A DNA stretch of 64,000 bases, from contig CANXME010000106.1 of assembly GCA_948144175.1 (NCBI GenBank), positions 2,294,001 through 2,358,000 of the forward strand, read 5' to 3'. Below are positions 1-10,511 of the stretch, in pieces. The notes beneath the pieces were generated by a model. That model worked only from the letters and a program-made list of their open reading frames with translations. It was not told the origin of the DNA and made no database searches. The stretch's first letter is position 1; every line of letters starts with the position of its first letter. This DNA comes from Closterium sp. NIES-65 (taxonomy: Eukaryota > Streptophyta > Zygnematophyceae > Desmidiales > Closteriaceae). The translations under genes were made by a program, and so were the position numbers.

Positions 1-302
1 TAGGACGGCGAAGCGTTGCTGGGGGAGGAATTGCGGAAGAGTTCGATAGTGAGACTATGCCGGGCGTTACCCCGATTGGATCGATGTCGAGGGACGAGGG
101 AATAGCCCCCAACTATGGCTACTTCAGATTCACTCCATACAAGATCGTTGTCACTAGTCCGTTAGAAGGACGTCACGACCTGTCGACGTAGACAGAATCA
201 ATCGAGCCGCAGCTTGAGATCGCTCAGCTAAAGCGATTCATAGATGGCACCACCCCTATTCCACCATCGCGTGCGCTTGCGCATCTCTCTCAGTTCCGCG
301 CG

Positions 303-3300
303 ATGCAGTTGCTGACATTCACCACCATTTCCCGATGTTGCTCCCCAACTGTACAGATCGCCCTTAAGGCGTGTCGCATGAAGGTTGATGCCGGCTATCA
401 GGCATGGCAGTTTATTATGCGCACGTACATGGCAAAGGACGATCTGTACATCGGTCAGTTAGAGCAGGCGCTCACTAACCTCGAGATGGGAGAGCACAAG
501 TCCGCTACGTCCTATTGCAACCGTGCGCAACAGATCCTAGTGAGCCTGAGGATGGCCGGCGTAGATTACTCACAAGCGTCGTACATCACTCACATTGTGA
601 AGGGGTTGCCGCAGCAGTACAGCCTCTTACGCAGGATGCTGAAGTTACCGCAGGTGCGCAAGGAGTTGGACGAGAACACCCTCGCTAGCTACATCATCGA
701 GGAGGAATGTACGCTGGCGTCAGAGGGACGAAAGGACCAATTCCTTCCCCAGGCTAACCAGGTCTTTACCAAGAAGGGTAAGCCCCAATTCCAGCAGAAT
801 TCGTTCCCTTCCCCTCCCACTACGGCACAGCAGCAGCAGCCTAAGAATGGGGGTGGGCTTGGTGGGGGAGGGGAGAAGTGGAAAGGGGGTAAGGATGGCC
901 AGGCGAAGGGGGGGAAAGGGGGTTTCAAAGGGAAGTGCTATGTGTGTGGACAAATAGGGCATGTTGCTAAGTACTGTCAGCAGCGGGCGGATAAGGAGGC
1001 AGACACCGGTGGAGAGGGCACTGGAGGTAGCAGCGGAAAGGGGGGTGATGGCTCTAAGGGGAGCGGGCAATCATCATGTGTGATGGTGAAGCCCGTTGTG
1101 GAGCAGACTCCTCTCGTTGTGCTAGAGCCTGAGGGCAGGGAGGGCTTACAGGCTGTTGCAGCTGCTGTGAAGGCAAACCCGAGCGTCGTGCTGCTTGATA
1201 GCGGATGCTCCCACCATCTCATGGGAGATCGTTCTGCCTTTGTGGAGATGAGCAGCGGCGGCATTATTAAACAGGTTACTGGCTTCAACGGTGCGCTTCA
1301 GGAGGTGCAGGGGCGGGGCACAGTCGCTCTTCTTGGAGAGGGGGGCAGGCGTGTCTTGGTGCCGGACGTGCTGTACGTACCAGGAGTGCAGGCGAGTCTT
1401 CTCTTTGCTGGGCAGCTGCGTGAATGTGGTGTGCAGCTGCTGGATGCCGGGGATGTGACTTTGCTGCGGGCACCAGATGGATCGCTCCTTGGTCGTGCGA
1501 AGTTCAAGGGGCGTGTTCTCTCCACGAACTTCCAGCCGTGCTCGACGCAGCAGCAGGAAGGCGAAACGGTGGCACTTCGTACCTTGGCGACGGGCGTGCG
1601 GTCTAAGGGGGACCTGTGGCATGCGCGTATGGCACACGTTGGTATTGATGCCATCGAGCGCACAGCGGCTCACGGGTCAGTGAAGGGCTTGGATTTGGAG
1701 AAGGGGGGCAAGTCAAGCATACCTTGTGTTTCCTGTGTTGGGGGAAAGATCACTCGTCATACCTTTCCTTCTGTGGGAGAGGAGGAGGATGAGTTGCTCG
1801 GGGTGGTGCATGCTGACCTGTGTGGCCCTTTCCGTGAAGCAGCTAAAGACGGCAGCCGCTACTTCTTGGTGCTGAAGGATCGCAAGACGCGATATGTCTG
1901 GGTCTACCCTTTGGCCCAGAAGAGTGATGCGCTGGCGGCGTTCCAGAAGTGGCTCCCGATGGCAGAGCGACAGTGCAAGACCATGGTGCAGGTGCTGCGC
2001 ACTGATCGGGGTGGCGAGTTCCTGGGGCACGACTTCACGCTCTTCCTCGACGGTAAAGGCATCATCCATGACCTCACATGCCCGTACACGCCGAAGCAGA
2101 ACGGGATGGCCAAGAGGGAGATGCGCAGTATTGTGGAGGCGGTGCGGACGATGTTGCACATGGGTGTGCAGCATCACTGGTGGCACCTGGCGTTGGCTCA
2201 GGCCGTCTGGGTGCGCAACCGCGTGGAGCACGCCTCACTACCCTCTGGTGTGACGCCGTACGAGCTCGCCTTCCGACGCAAACATGATGTCAGTATGGTG
2301 CGTGTTTGGGGCTGCATGCTGCAGTACATGGTACCACGGTCGCAGCGTGGGGGGACGCTGGCGCCTAAGGCTCGCTGGGGGTTGCACTTGGGTGTGTCAG
2401 CTGCGAGCAAAGGCTGGACCGTGCTGGACTTGGAGTCCAACCGCCTCATCACCACTGTGGAAGCTGTGTTTTATGAGACCATGTCCCTAGCAGGATGGAA
2501 GGCTTGGCATCAGCAGGAGCATGGGGGGCGTTCGATGCCCTATGAGCCCCTTCCCTCACTCTTCCCGATCACTCTCGAGGAGGCGGAGGAGGAGGAGGAG
2601 GTGGTCGCACCTCCTGCTATGCCCTATGTCCCTACCTCGGTCCCCACCCCTCCTCCGCCTTCAGTCTACCCGCCTTCTTCCTCCTCACCCCCCTTGGCTT
2701 CCCCTAGTCCTCCTGGTATTCCATCTCCCCTTCCACCCTCCATCCCTCCTGCACCTGCTCCGCCCTCCTCTTCGTCTTCCATGGCGCCGCCCGTTGGTGG
2801 GGGGGGGATGGAGGTGCCACCGTCTGTGGAGATCACCGACGGGCAGCGCCTTGAGACTGAGCAGCTGCAGGACGAGAGCAGTATGGATGGAGTACAGCAG
2901 ACAGGGGAGCAGCAGATTGGGGAGCAGCAGATAGGGGAGCAGCAGAGTGGGGAGCAGCAGATAGGGGAGGAGCGGATTGAGGAGCAGCAGATGGTGGACC
3001 AGCAGCTAGGGGAGCAGCAGACAAGGGAACCGCAGACAGGGGAGCAGGAGATGTGGGGAATCAGAGATGGTGGTCGTGTGTTGGTTTCTGGGACGACCAC
3101 TGCACCAGTGCGTCGCTCCACTCGCATCACTCGTGGTGTCCCGCCTGTTCGATACGCTTGGGCTGTAGTGGTTGAGCCAGCGGGCTTGGATGACGAGGAG
3201 GAGGACGAGGAGTGGACTGACCTGGACCCGGACGTTGCAGCTGATCCTGAGAGGCAGTGGGACATAGCGAAAATGACAGTGAAGGAGGCCTTGGACTGCT

Positions 3301-4850
3301 GGAAGGGCGACAAGGTGAAAGAGGCGATGGATGAAGAGATGCGGAGCTTGATTGAGCAGGGGACGTGGGAGTTGGTTCCGCGTCCGCCAGGGGTGAATGT
3401 GATGAAGAACCGCTGGATTTTGAACACCAAGTTCCGACCTGATGGGATAGTCGAGCGTGAGAAGGCGAGGCTGGTGGAGAAGGGGTTCACGCAGGTGGCA
3501 GGGGTGGACTATGAGGAGACGTACGCCCCGGTGGGAAGCTATGTGACGGCGCGTGTGCTTCTAGCGATTGCAGCTGCACTTGATTTGGACCTGATGCAGC
3601 TCGATGTAAAGAACGCGTTCCTCCATGGCGTGCTGGACCGAGACATTTATATGGAGTAGCCGAGCTACTACGAGGATGGGACTCCTCGTGTCTGTAAGTT
3701 GGTGAAAATTCTGTATGGGCTCAAGCAGAGCCTGATGCTATGGTATGAGGCCTTGGATGGGGTGCTGCTTGGGGCTGGATGGAAGAAGAGCAAGGTGGAT
3801 GAGGCTCTGTACTTCAAAACTGATGCTGATGGGGAGATGTGCTGGCTGCTGGTGTATGTGGATGACCTGCTTGCTGCCAGCCGCAGTCAGAGCATGCTTG
3901 GGGAGCTGCGTGAGCTGCTGCAGAGTGCGTTTCAGCTGCGGGAGATTAGCCCTGTGGAGAAGTATCTGGGGTTGCAGCTGATTTGGGACAGGCCTACGAG
4001 GAGGCTGTGGCTGCACCAGGGGGCCTATGTGGACAAGGTTCATAGGCGCTTCTTTGACGGGGAGCAGCCGCTGCGAGTGCCTCGCACCCCTCTTTCCTCT
4101 GACCCTTTCAGTGTGCAGACCTTTGAGGATGTGGGATGGCAGTCTCGTCAGGAGGAGGAGTACAGGCACAAGGTGGGATCCTTGCAGTTCGCGGCCTGTA
4201 CCACCCGTCCCGACATCTCGTTCACCTGCAGCAAGCTGGGGTCGGGCCAGACTGTGCGGAGTGATCAGCACTAGAAGGAGTTGGACCGGTGCTTGACGTA
4301 CTTGGTGGGGAGCAGGGATGTGGCGCTGGAGTTTGGTGGTGGGCCGGAGTCCTTGGAGCTGGTGGGCTACGCCGATGCTGATGATGCAGGGGACAAGCAG
4401 AACAGGACCAGCACAGGTGGCTATGTCTTCGTGCTCGGGGGTGCTGCTGTCTCATGGGCAAGCCAGAGGATTCGTTGCGCCACCCTCTCCTCCACTGAGT
4501 CTGAGTATGTTGCTGCTGTGGAGGCTGGGAAGGAGGCGCGCAGGCTGCGCTTCCTGCTGGCAGAGTTTCAACTGCTGAGGAGTGAGGAACCCACTACTCT
4601 CTTTGTGGACAACTCCTCCGCCATTTCAGTGGCAGGTGGCATGGGGCTCAAGGGGAGCCTCAAGCACATGGAGCGTCGCCACATGTGGCTGCAGCACATG
4701 GTCAAGCGCAGGAAGCTGCAGTTGCAGTACATCCCTACGAGCGAGCAGCCTGCTGACTACCTCACGAAGGCATTGCATTTCCCCGCCTTCAGTCGTTGCT
4801 TCGAGGCTGTGGGGCAGGTGAGGCTTTCGAGTGAGGGGGGTGAGACCTAA
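303..4850 (+). pseudogene. Copia-A1 Gag-Pol coding region (fossil)
   Basis: Parts in order: UBN2-like Gag capsid region (about 303-930); zinc knuckle CYVCGQIGHVAKYC near 935-978; protease active-site motif LLDSGCSHH near 1190-1215; GAG-pre-integrase His/Cys region near 1615-1740; integrase core with VHADLCGPF and RTDRGGEFLG between about 1800 and 2300; a Pro/Ser-rich then Gln/Glu-rich linker (2560-3060); reverse transcriptase starting with the WELVPRPPG and KARLVEKGFTQ motifs (about 3365 on) and holding YVDDLLAAS near 3860; RNase H (about 4360-4780) with FVDNSSAI and the ADYLTKAL end. Family order and motifs make copia certain. The frame is interrupted about two or three times, so it is not expected to be functional. 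Gag probably begins before position 303. Confidence 0.93.
2886..3051 (+). repeat. 15-bp tandem repeat in the Copia-A1 integrase/RT linker
   Basis: Imperfect tandem copies of a 15-bp unit (gagcagcagatnggg) encode repeated GEQQI pentapeptides. The unit is a multiple of three, so the frame survives unit gain or loss. It lies in the variable linker between integrase and reverse transcriptase, a region under little constraint in copia elements. Confidence 0.85.
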
Positions 4851-5014
4851 ACACTCCATGATGTGGATGGTGCCATGGCCTACCCATGGCTGGTGCGGTG
4901 CGTGTTTGCACTTTGAGAGTGCTTCGTTTGTGTGTGTTTCCCTTTGTTCTGGCGTGTACGTGTGTATGCATGCCCTGTGATTATAAAGGGCCTTGCTGTA
5001 GTATGGCAGGGGAG

Positions 5015-5514
5015 TGTTAGAGGGCCCTACAACAGCAAGGGCCCTCGATCACCTTTGACTTGGCAGGTCGACGCCTAACGACTGAGTCTACTCGGCACCG
5101 ATGAATGAGTTCAGTGAAGGTCGGGTGTGACTACGTGTGACTATGTGCAACTGCGCAGGAGTTCGCATGAAGAAGCGAGAGTCCGTGGGAGTCGTTGGTG
5201 CTTCCTTGAGAGTCGCACCACTCCTTGCTGTGTTGGTGGAGTGGTGTGCACGGAAGCGAGACGTCGATGCTGAGTTGGGTTGGGAAATTGGCGAGGCGCG
5301 TTCGCTCACCCACACACCACTTTCGTGGGGTTGGGTTACTCGCAGCGCCCACGCAACCTCTTGTGAAACCCTCGCCTGCCTATATATGTTTGTGTTGCTT
5401 GTGTGTTTGATATATTTTTTCTATGTTCCTAGTGAAGTCCAAATGCTACTTCAATTCTCACCAAGTCCTTAGAGGCAAACGCTACCGAAACTCTACCAAG
5501 TTGCTGGCGCAACA
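5015..5514 (+). repeat. 3' LTR of Copia-A1
   Basis: It starts TGTTAG and ends GCAACA, giving the TG...CA termini with a TGTT/AACA inverted end typical of copia LTRs. A purine tract lies directly upstream, and a TATA-like CCTATATATG lies near 5379-5388, where an LTR promoter would be. The boundaries are inferred from these termini because the partner LTR is outside the window. The small open frames inside it are not credible genes. Confidence 0.75.
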
Positions 5515-5580
5515 TCATCTCCATAGCAGAAACTCTCTCGTTATCGCTACGCTCTCTAATAGATTCCTTCACACCTTCCG

Positions 5581-7519
5581 ATGATCCTCAAGAACCTCGA
5601 TCGTCATCTCCACCACCCATGTCATCCTCTCCGCCTCCTTCTCCACCACCTTCCCTCTCAGCCCCAACCTCCCCTCCCTCTCCTTCACCTCCCATGCCCT
5701 CTTCCACCACCCTCCTCCCACCATCTCCAAATCTGCCCGCACCAGCCACCTCCCCTCCTCCTCCTTTGTTTTCCAACCTTCCTCTGCCCTCGACGCCGCA
5801 AGACTTCCGCCTTCCATCCCTCTCCTCTCCTTCTTCACCTCGGCATCCCCCTTGAACATCTATTTCTTCACCACCATCACCTTCAGCTCCTTCCAATCCT
5901 TCACTTTTCTCACTGCTCAAGGTCTTACCCTCTCCTTCTGAACCCATTGACTTCACCCTTCCTCCTCTTTCCAAGACCTCTGCTAGTGCCGCCCTTCATC
6001 ATCACTACGAACCTCAAACCATTCATGAGGCCCGCACGGGCCTGGTAATGCTGAATGGATCAAGGCTGCTGATGCGGAACTCGCTGCCCTGCATGCTAAT
6101 GACACTTACGGCGTTACTCCTCGACCACCCATGCGCAAGCCGATTCCATGCAAATGGATTTTCAAGGTCAAGGAGCATGCTGATGGTTCTATTGAACGCC
6201 GCAAGGCCCGCCTTGTTGTCAAAGGTTTCAAACAACGTGATGGTGTTAATTTTCATGCAGCTTTTGCCCCTACCGTCCGCTTCGCCACCCTTCGCCTCTT
6301 CCTCACCATTGTTGCCGCTTTCGACCTGGATGTCCATCAGCTGGACATTTTCAATGCCTTCCTCAACGGTACTCTTGATGAAATTCTCTACATGATGCAG
6401 CCTCCCGGTTATGAACTTCCGGCGGTCCATGGTGTTGAGCAAGTTTGTCTCTTGCACAAATCATTGCACGGGTTGAAGCAAGCGCCCGTGGTGCTGGTAC
6501 CGCAAACTTTGTGAAGAGCTTACTGCCTTTCACCTTTTGCTGCCAGTGCAGACCCCGGCCTCATCATCGCTCCTCCTCAATCTCCTTATCGGCCTACAGC
6601 TGCATCTTTCTTCGTGCTTCTCGTCTATATTGACGACCTCATCATTCTTTCCTCCTCTTCTCTTCTTTCCTCGTTCAAGTGTGACCTTTCATCTCGCATC
6701 AAGCTTCATGATCTCGGTCCTCTTTCCTACTACCTTGGCTTTCACATCACTCGTGATCGGACCTCCCGCACTCTCTACCTTCATCGATCCAAATTCATCA
6801 CCTCCATCTTAGACACCTACTCATTACTCCACTTGACCCTGCTGTCACCCCCATGGACACCAAGTTTTAGCCATTCGTGACTTCTTCCCCACACTCCTCC
6901 TTTCCTTACACCTGGTTTGTCGGATCCATCATGTATGCCATGGTGGGTTCCCGTTCCGACCTCGCATATAGTGCTGGAGTTCTTGCTTGTCACCTTCATG
7001 ATTGGTCTATTCCTCACGTCTCGGCTGCCAAACGCGTTGCTCGCAACTTGAAAGGGGCTACCTCGCTCGGGCTTCTCCTTGGTGGCATTCCCAACGCCCT
7101 TGAACTTCATGGGTGGTGTGACGCCTCTTGGGGACCGGAGGGAGAGCTCCGACACTCCGTTACATGCTACTTGTTCTTCCTCGTTCCGTCACTTATCTCT
7201 TGGCAGTCCAAACGTCAAGTTGTCGTTGCTACCTCTTCATGTGAAGCTGAATATTATTCTCCGGGCGCCGTGGTGCATGAGGCATTATGGCTTCAATCTT
7301 TCCTTACTGCACTTAGACTTCCCCCGACCAGCCCCACCCGCATCTCGTGTGACAACAACAGTGCCATCATTCTGGCCAAGGACAACGACATCTTTCATCA
7401 AGCAGCATTTCATTCGTGATCATATTGCCGACCACTCCGTCACCCTTCACTATGTTCCTACTCAAGACCCGTTTCTTCGCATCCGTGGTCTTCTCGGTCT
7501 CACCCATGTCTCCACTTGA
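5581..7519 (+). pseudogene. Copia-A2 reverse transcriptase-RNase H region (fossil)
   Basis: A Pro/Ser-rich linker (about 5600-5990) is followed by copia reverse transcriptase. Visible motifs are PIPCKWIFKVKEHADGS near 6140, KARLVVKGFKQ near 6205, VHQLDIFNAFLNG near 6330, and LVYIDDLIILSS (the YxDD catalytic box) near 6618-6655. RNase H follows at about 7090-7420, with HGWCDASWG and SCDNNSAI. The codon use and protein sequence differ clearly from Copia-A1 and Copia-B. The reading frame is interrupted about four times. Confidence 0.88.
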
Positions 7520-7553
7520 AGGACCCTACTCCAGGGACATCCTTGAGGGGAGG

Positions 7554-8020
7554 TGTTGTGCAGCAAGTATGTCCCAGAGGGTAGATTCCCACCTTGGTCT
7601 GAGAGGTCGTGGGTTCAATTCTCAGCAGCTGCACCTTCCCTTCTCCTTATTCTCCACATTACATGTCCACACTCCACCACACTCCACCACAGTGAAGTGT
7701 GGTCACAGTTGGCATTGCCACCTGTCCACTAATCCCACACTCACCTTGCTGGCCTCTATAGTGTGCCATATGCTGTTATGTCGGCTGTTGTTCCAGCTTG
7801 GCCCACATGTGCAACATGAGGCCTCACTTGCTAGCTTGGCAAGGTTGGCTAGCCTTGCCCTCAGCATTGAGGTGCTGCACCTAGCCTCAAGAGTTCAGCC
7901 ACATATATGTGGCTTCCCACTTCACTATGAATCATTTTTGGACAAGGACCTTGCTCTAGTCTTTAAGACTAGTACCATTTTCTTGCTAAGGATATTTCTT
8001 CTTCCCATCGTGCCCTAAGT
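7554..8020 (+). repeat. LTR-like 3' end of Copia-A2 (right boundary uncertain)
   Basis: It starts TGTTGTGCAGCAAG immediately after the polypurine tract, as a 3' LTR should. I cannot find a matching ...CA end, so it may be truncated before the 17-bp minisatellite. No second copy lies in the window. Open frames crossing it show no recognisable domains. Confidence 0.5.
7595..7622 (+). other. tRNA-like A/B-box motif pair inside the LTR
   Basis: TGGTCTGAGAGG (7595-7606) resembles a pol III A box, and GGTTCAATTCT (7612-7622) matches the B-box consensus GGTTCRANNCY closely. The spacing is far shorter than in a real tRNA, and only a partial T-arm can be drawn. This is therefore not a tRNA gene; at most it is a tRNA- or SINE-derived scrap, or chance. 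Confidence 0.3.
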
Positions 8021-8039
8021 TCACCGATCCATTTTCTTC

Positions 8040-8205
8040 AGAAGGCACGGGTAGGGAGAAGGCACGGGTAGGAGAAGGCATAGGTAAGGAGAAGGCACGG
8101 GTAGGGAGAAGGCACGGGTAGGGAGAAGGCACGGGTTGGGAGAAGGCACGGGTAGGGAGAAGGCACAGGTAGGGAGAAGGAACGGGTGGGGAGAAGGCAA
8201 CAGCA
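8040..8205. repeat. 17-bp minisatellite
   Basis: About nine to ten imperfect tandem copies of gaaggcacgggtaggga, with single-base variants and one or two units shorter by a base. It lies between the Copia-A2 remnant and the 3' end of the helicase-like gene. The antisense open frames through it (repeated LPTRAFS) are by-products of the repeat. Confidence 0.92.
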
Positions 8206-8477
8206 CGAAACAGTCCATGACAGGAGTCAGGTAAAGGGCGGCCAGTATGCAAGGGCAAAAGACAGGCAAGGAAAGGTGAAAGGAAGGAAGGCACGGATAT
8301 GAGACAAGAAAGGGTGTGAAAAGAGAAACACTAGCATAGCTTGCCTTGTGCGAACGAACCCATGCAGGTGCGGAAAGCTGAACTCACCAGCAGAAGATCG
8401 AAGAGCGCTTTTGCGCCCTGAAGAAGGGGACGTTCAAGGCGAACCGAACAGGTGTTCGTTTTTTTGCTCTTCCCTAC

Positions 8478-8642
8478 CCGCAGGGGAGTGTCACCTTCCG
8501 GATGGTGACCATGCACGGCCCATAGGGCTCGCCACAATGCTTGGGGCACGTGTGCTGGTGTGAGCACTCGTCCAGCGGGCGGATGCGGTTGCACTCCTTG
8601 GCACAGAACGTGGTGGCGTGTGCCCTGTCGTCCGCATGGCAC
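8478..8642 (-). pseudogene. ZNFX1-like gene, exon with an NFX1-type zinc finger
   Basis: The exon is 165 nt, acceptor cctcacccacag and donor tgcgg|gtaggg. It encodes CHADDRAHATTFCAKECNRI, then LDECSHQHTCPKHCGEPYGP, then a CMVTIRKVTLPCG end. The Cys/His spacing (CHxDDxxH...C...C....C.H.C...C...C.PC) matches NFX1-type zinc fingers of ZNFX1. The family has several in a row; only this one is seen, and no upstream finger was found in 8643-9015. A 30-nt candidate exon at 8388-8417 does not continue the finger convincingly. Confidence 0.85.
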
Positions 8643-8885
8643 CTGTGGGTGAGGATTAACGACAGAGTGGTTTGCTGTGATTCTTGTACAACACTTGTAC
8701 TGGTGTGGCCTGGTCACTCCTTCAGAAGCCAGATTCTGTTTGTTGCTCTTGCTGGGGCAGACCACATCACTGTGTGTCGTGTCATTGGCATGGCGCCTGT
8801 TTGGGCTAAGAAAGGCCGACAAGAACCTTTGCAGCATTTGCTTCCCCTTAGAGGGCAAACATAGGGAAAACTGATCTTAACAATA

Positions 8886-9031
8886 CGATGATGTGCATGC
8901 CGTGCACTTACCAATGATGTACATGCAGTGCACTTACCGATGATGTACATGCCGTGTACTTACCGATGATGTACATGCCATGCACTTACCGATGATGTAC
9001 ATGCTGTGCACTTATCGATGATGTACATGCC
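8886..9031 (-). repeat. 26-bp array repeating an exon 3' end plus 5' splice site
   Basis: Six copies of gcatgtacatcatcg (encoding the HGMYII end) recur exactly every 26 bp; on the plus strand the starts are 8886, 8912, 8938, 8964, 8990 and 9016. They are separated by gtaagtgcac-like donor sequence. The exon-proximal donor is mutated to ataagt, four units keep gtaagt, and the last breaks down. 26 is not a multiple of three, so donor choice would change the frame. Confidence 0.93.
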
Positions 9032-9152
9032 GTGCTTGGCGCGGGAGAGCAACACGTTGGTGCGGTTGGGGCTCTTAAGGAACCTGATGTCACCGTCTGG
9101 CTTGTGGCACACGAGCGAGATGATGATCACCGTGCTCTCCTCGCCCTGGAAG
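9016..9152 (-). pseudogene. ZNFX1-like gene, exon with motifs Va and VI (FQGEES, LLSRAKHGMYII)
   Basis: The exon is 137 nt, acceptor gagtgtgcag. Joined to the previous exon it makes TIDN-FQGEES, the hallmark of ZNFX1/UPF1 helicases. Then come IIISLVCHKP, GDIRFLKSPNRTNVLLSRAK and HGMYII. The arginine in SRAK is the motif VI arginine finger position. The natural donor here reads ataagt instead of gtaagt, while the next downstream copies of the same 26-bp unit keep gtaagt. Confidence 0.92.
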
Positions 9153-9330
9153 CTGCACACTCATCAACAAAAATGAGCGAAAATTCATTCTCACTCATTC
9201 ATTCTCTGCCCGAACCACACGCAACAAACCACACGCTATAAGATGAGCAGGCTAGATGATAACCAGACTATCAATATTCTGATTGACCAAGCCAAACAGA
9301 AGCTTTCTCCTTTCCACTAGCCAGACATAC

Positions 9331-9720
9331 TTGTCAATAGTAGCCAACCGCACTGCATCCTTCAGGTTTGGCGCAGCCACCCCAGGATCCCCAGTCTCCC
9401 CCGCCAGCTCCACCTCCCCGGGTACCCGCCTGCTCCGCTGCCTTCTCTACCTCCTCAGCATCGCCCTCCTCCAGGCGCACATCTACCACCTAAGGAAGCG
9501 CCTGGCGCAGCTTGAGCAGCTGACCCACATAGGGTGTGAGGATGGTGATCTCCCCTCCCGTGTACCCCTGCTGCAGCAGGTACGTGGCTAGCCCCACCAC
9601 CATGGCTGCCTCGCCCACGTTCGACTTTGACTTGCCTCCCCCAGGTTGTCCCGGCTGCTCTCAGGGCTGTCGTGGTCCCAGAAGTGCAGATTCACCGCCA
9701 TTCCCCGCATGTCCGGGTAC
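9331..9720 (-). pseudogene. ZNFX1-like gene, exon with motif V region (ITILTPYVGQLLKLR), interrupted
   Basis: The acceptor is ccctcacccag and the donor gacaa|gtatgt. The start reads YPDMRGMAVNLHFWDHDSPE, the middle VGLATYLLQQGYTGGEITIL then TPYVGQLLKLRQAL, and the end APNLKDAVRLATID. The three parts lie in two frames. Frame changes fall at a run of five G (near 9650) and a run of four G (near 9420), and they cancel, so both exon ends stay in phase (390 nt). One TAG (near 9509) interrupts the middle. Cancelling homopolymer slips may be sequencing errors rather than decay. Confidence 0.85.
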
Positions 9721-9848
9721 CTGGGTGAGGGGTAGGAGGGATGGATGCATGGACTAATGTTTGTATGAATGTGGGTGGAGGAAGCACCGTGACACGCATG
9801 TGCTGCTGTGAGGAAAGAGGAATTACGCTACATTGCAGCAAGGGGCAT

Positions 9849-9915
9849 AAGGTCCCTCAGTTGGCAGACGGTGTAGCAGATGGAGTAGACGGTGAGGCGA
9901 ATCAATCTGATCATA
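9849..9915 (-). repeat. Intronic copies of the 3' part of the 9982 exon
   Basis: Two short stretches on the plus strand (ggtccctcagttggcagacg at 9851 onward, and gtagacggtgaggcgaatca at 9884 onward) resemble the end of the neighbouring exon (ggtcccccaggtcggggtag, then acgctgtggcaaatcagatc). They lie 70-130 bp inside the intron. Confidence 0.5.
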
Positions 9916-9981
9916 TCAGTAGCGTGGGAGTTGTAGTGACAACATATACATCAGCAGCACCTCCGCATGCATGCTACATAC

Positions 9982-10183
9982 CCTTGCACAAACGGGTGGT
10001 CCCCCAGGTCGGGGTAGACGCTGTGGCAAATCAGATCCTCGATTTCCGGACGCATGTGGCGCTGGGTGGCGAGCATGTACACGGGGATGCGCTTGGAGAG
10101 CGCGAGGCGCTCAAAGAGAGAGACGTCCAGGTCGAAGCCCCAGTTTGAATCCTTGCTGAGGTCGTGCACCTCCACGTGGTCGC
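9982..10183 (-). pseudogene. ZNFX1-like gene, exon with motif III remnant and motif IV (QRHMRPEI)
   Basis: The exon is 202 nt with matching phases (2 + 198 + 2), acceptor ggtag and donor caagg|gtatgt. It encodes GDH, then VEVHDLSKDSNWGF, DLDVSLFERL, then VYMLATQRHMRPEIEDLI and YPDLGDHP. DVSLFERL followed by Q-H/R-RMRPEI is diagnostic of the UPF1/ZNFX1-type SF1B helicases; here the order is Q-R-H-M-R-P. Motif III is six residues short compared with the family GDHxQLRP. Confidence 0.9.
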
Positions 10184-10385
10184 CTACCGTGTTTCAGTGG
10201 AGATCAGTAGAGGCAAAGGGACGGGGAATTCATGAATAGTTGGGGCAACCAACAAGGAAGTCTTTGCATGGCTGTTTCACGGTCACCCTTAGCTTGGGGC
10301 GCAGCTGCCTGTGGTGGCATGTCATCCATTTCCACACAAAGATTCAGAAGAGAATGTAACCATAAGCCCCGTCCTCAGCTCACAC

Positions 10386-10420
10386 ACCTCCACTTTTGGA
10401 CGCAGCTGCAGGTGGAGGCG
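10386..10420 (-). repeat. Intronic copy of the GDH exon start, retaining LQLRPK
   Basis: On the minus strand this encodes LHLQLRPKVEVCEL. The true exon at 10183 reads GDHVEVHDL, that is, without the LQLRPK that follows GDH in helicase motif III. The missing 18 nt thus survive about 210 bp upstream in the intron, in a second copy of the exon edge. Confidence 0.6.
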
Positions 10421-10511
10421 TGTTGCTACGAGCACACTGCTACCAAGGGAAGAGGCCGTGCAACCACAACTATGACCACAATTGACCACACCAGCAGCCC
10501 AAGGCATACCT

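Larger units (their letters stand above)
1..5514 (+). mobile_element. Copia-A1, Ty1/copia LTR retrotransposon, 5' end outside window
   Basis: This is a copia element with the order Gag, protease, integrase, reverse transcriptase, RNase H, as in all Ty1/copia elements. The window opens inside its Gag region, so the 5' LTR and primer site are not visible. The right end is a 500-bp LTR at 5015-5514 preceded by a purine-rich tract (ggcaggggag). It is broken, with about two or three interruptions of the coding region, so I treat it as a fossil. Without the second LTR its age cannot be judged. It belongs to a different lineage from the Copia-B elements further right: it keeps an ordinary zinc knuckle and has a long LTR. 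Confidence 0.93.
5515..8020 (+). mobile_element. Copia-A2, 5'-truncated Ty1/copia fragment
   Basis: This is a second copia element, of another lineage, directly abutting the A1 LTR. Only the 3' half remains: a Pro/Ser-rich linker, reverse transcriptase, RNase H, a polypurine tract near 7542-7553 (cttgaggggaggt) and the beginning of an LTR at 7554. Gag, protease and integrase are absent. The right boundary near 8020 is a guess, since no TG...CA end is evident before the minisatellite. The coding part is broken, with roughly four interruptions. Confidence 0.85.

Noticed and set aside
5137-5472. A 111-residue open frame ending in a hydrophobic segment
   Set aside because: It lies wholly inside the 3' LTR of Copia-A1 and has no recognisable domain.
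7595-7622. A tRNA gene
   Set aside because: Box spacing is too short and no acceptor or anticodon arm can be drawn.
8387-8417. A 30-nt candidate exon after the zinc-finger exon (cttcttcag ... gctg|gtgagt)
   Set aside because: The splice consensus is good, but the peptide does not continue the NFX1-type finger, and such short matches arise easily by chance.
8040-9031. A CRISPR-like array (short regular repeats)
   Set aside because: The 17-bp and 26-bp arrays are direct tandem repeats without unique spacers, in a eukaryotic context.
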